Positions 63,928 to 64,000 of a stretch of 64,000 nucleotides of DNA are shown here, piece after piece (positions within the stretch are counted from its first letter, which is position 1; every line of letters begins with the position of its first letter). The position numbers and the translations under genes were made by a program. Source of the DNA: Nitrincola iocasae (GTDB lineage Bacteria > Pseudomonadota > Gammaproteobacteria > Pseudomonadales > Balneatricaceae); assembly GCF_008727795.1 (NCBI RefSeq), contig NZ_CP044222.1:1240001-1304000 (forward strand), read 5' to 3'. The notes under the pieces were generated by a model, which searched no databases, was not told the DNA's origin, and worked only from the letters and a program-made list of their open reading frames with translations.

Positions 63928-64000
63928 ATGCGCAACCTGCAGGCTAACACCACACCCTGGGACGACTGGATGCCCTTAGATCACCCGGCATTGCTGACAG
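63928..64000 (+). CDS. Start of an unidentified gene, cut by the window end
   Basis: An open frame begins with ATG 63928 and reads MRNLQANTTPWDDWMPLDHP before the window ends. GGAGTAGG upstream of the ATG is a good ribosome site. Too little is present to name it. Confidence 0.5.
   Translation, partial: MRNLQANTTPWDDWMPLDHPALLT

Overview
The window looks like chromosome from a gammaproteobacterium, probably a marine or halophilic Oceanospirillales-type organism. The basis is the mix of a type I-F CRISPR-Cas locus, TtcA, a cydABX oxidase, EpmC, AzlCD, type VI secretion effectors and extragenic 'GTAGGAGC' palindromes. The genus is inference. I saw no rRNA or tRNA genes.

Layout. 1-1267: end of a probable secreted peptidoglycan amidase and its candidate immunity protein. 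1510-6958: housekeeping genes (aroA, an ABC exporter, a glycine-zipper lipoprotein, a UPF0149 protein, a methyltransferase). 6992-21673: a complete type I-F CRISPR-Cas locus: a WYL regulator, cas1, a cas2-3 fusion, csy1-csy2-csy3-cas6f, a leader, and an array of 83 repeats and 82 spacers. 21711-29423: an IS3-family element, an IS21 remnant, small enzymes, recQ, a metzincin-like protein and a fatty-acid transporter. 29735-41435: a type VI effector island (VgrG-lipase with an ankyrin lipoprotein; PAAR-Rhs toxin with a membrane protein), broken up by a second identical IS3 copy and an IS30 element. 41460-57728: chemoreceptor, ttcA, a YebC-type protein, two DadA-like oxidases, a MotA/OmpA-type pair, azlCD, a very large pseudokinase-ATPase-GAF-GGDEF protein and a haem-motif protein. 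57984-64000: cydABX with a sigma-54 type promoter and a divergent sigma-54 activator, a lipoprotein, epmC and the start of one more gene.

Main finding. The gap between cas2-3 and csy1 holds a minus-strand miniature CRISPR unit: two degenerate repeats around a 19-nt spacer, with its own promoter and a strong intrinsic terminator. The spacer matches the core promoter of the csy operon at 16 of 19 positions. The only mismatches are at 6, 12 and 18, the positions a Csy complex flips out and does not read, and the site is preceded by the type I-F PAM CC. I infer that the Csy complex carries this short guide to its own promoter and represses it without destroying it, so that effector production is linked to the supply of free complexes. 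Guides of this kind (CreR, long-form tracrRNA) are known in other subtypes; I cannot tell whether this type I-F form has been described.

The array also has two repeat types. Its oldest three repeats are the canonical I-F sequence, while the other 80 carry a co-varied stem and a new loop. The repeats of the mini-unit mix the two types.
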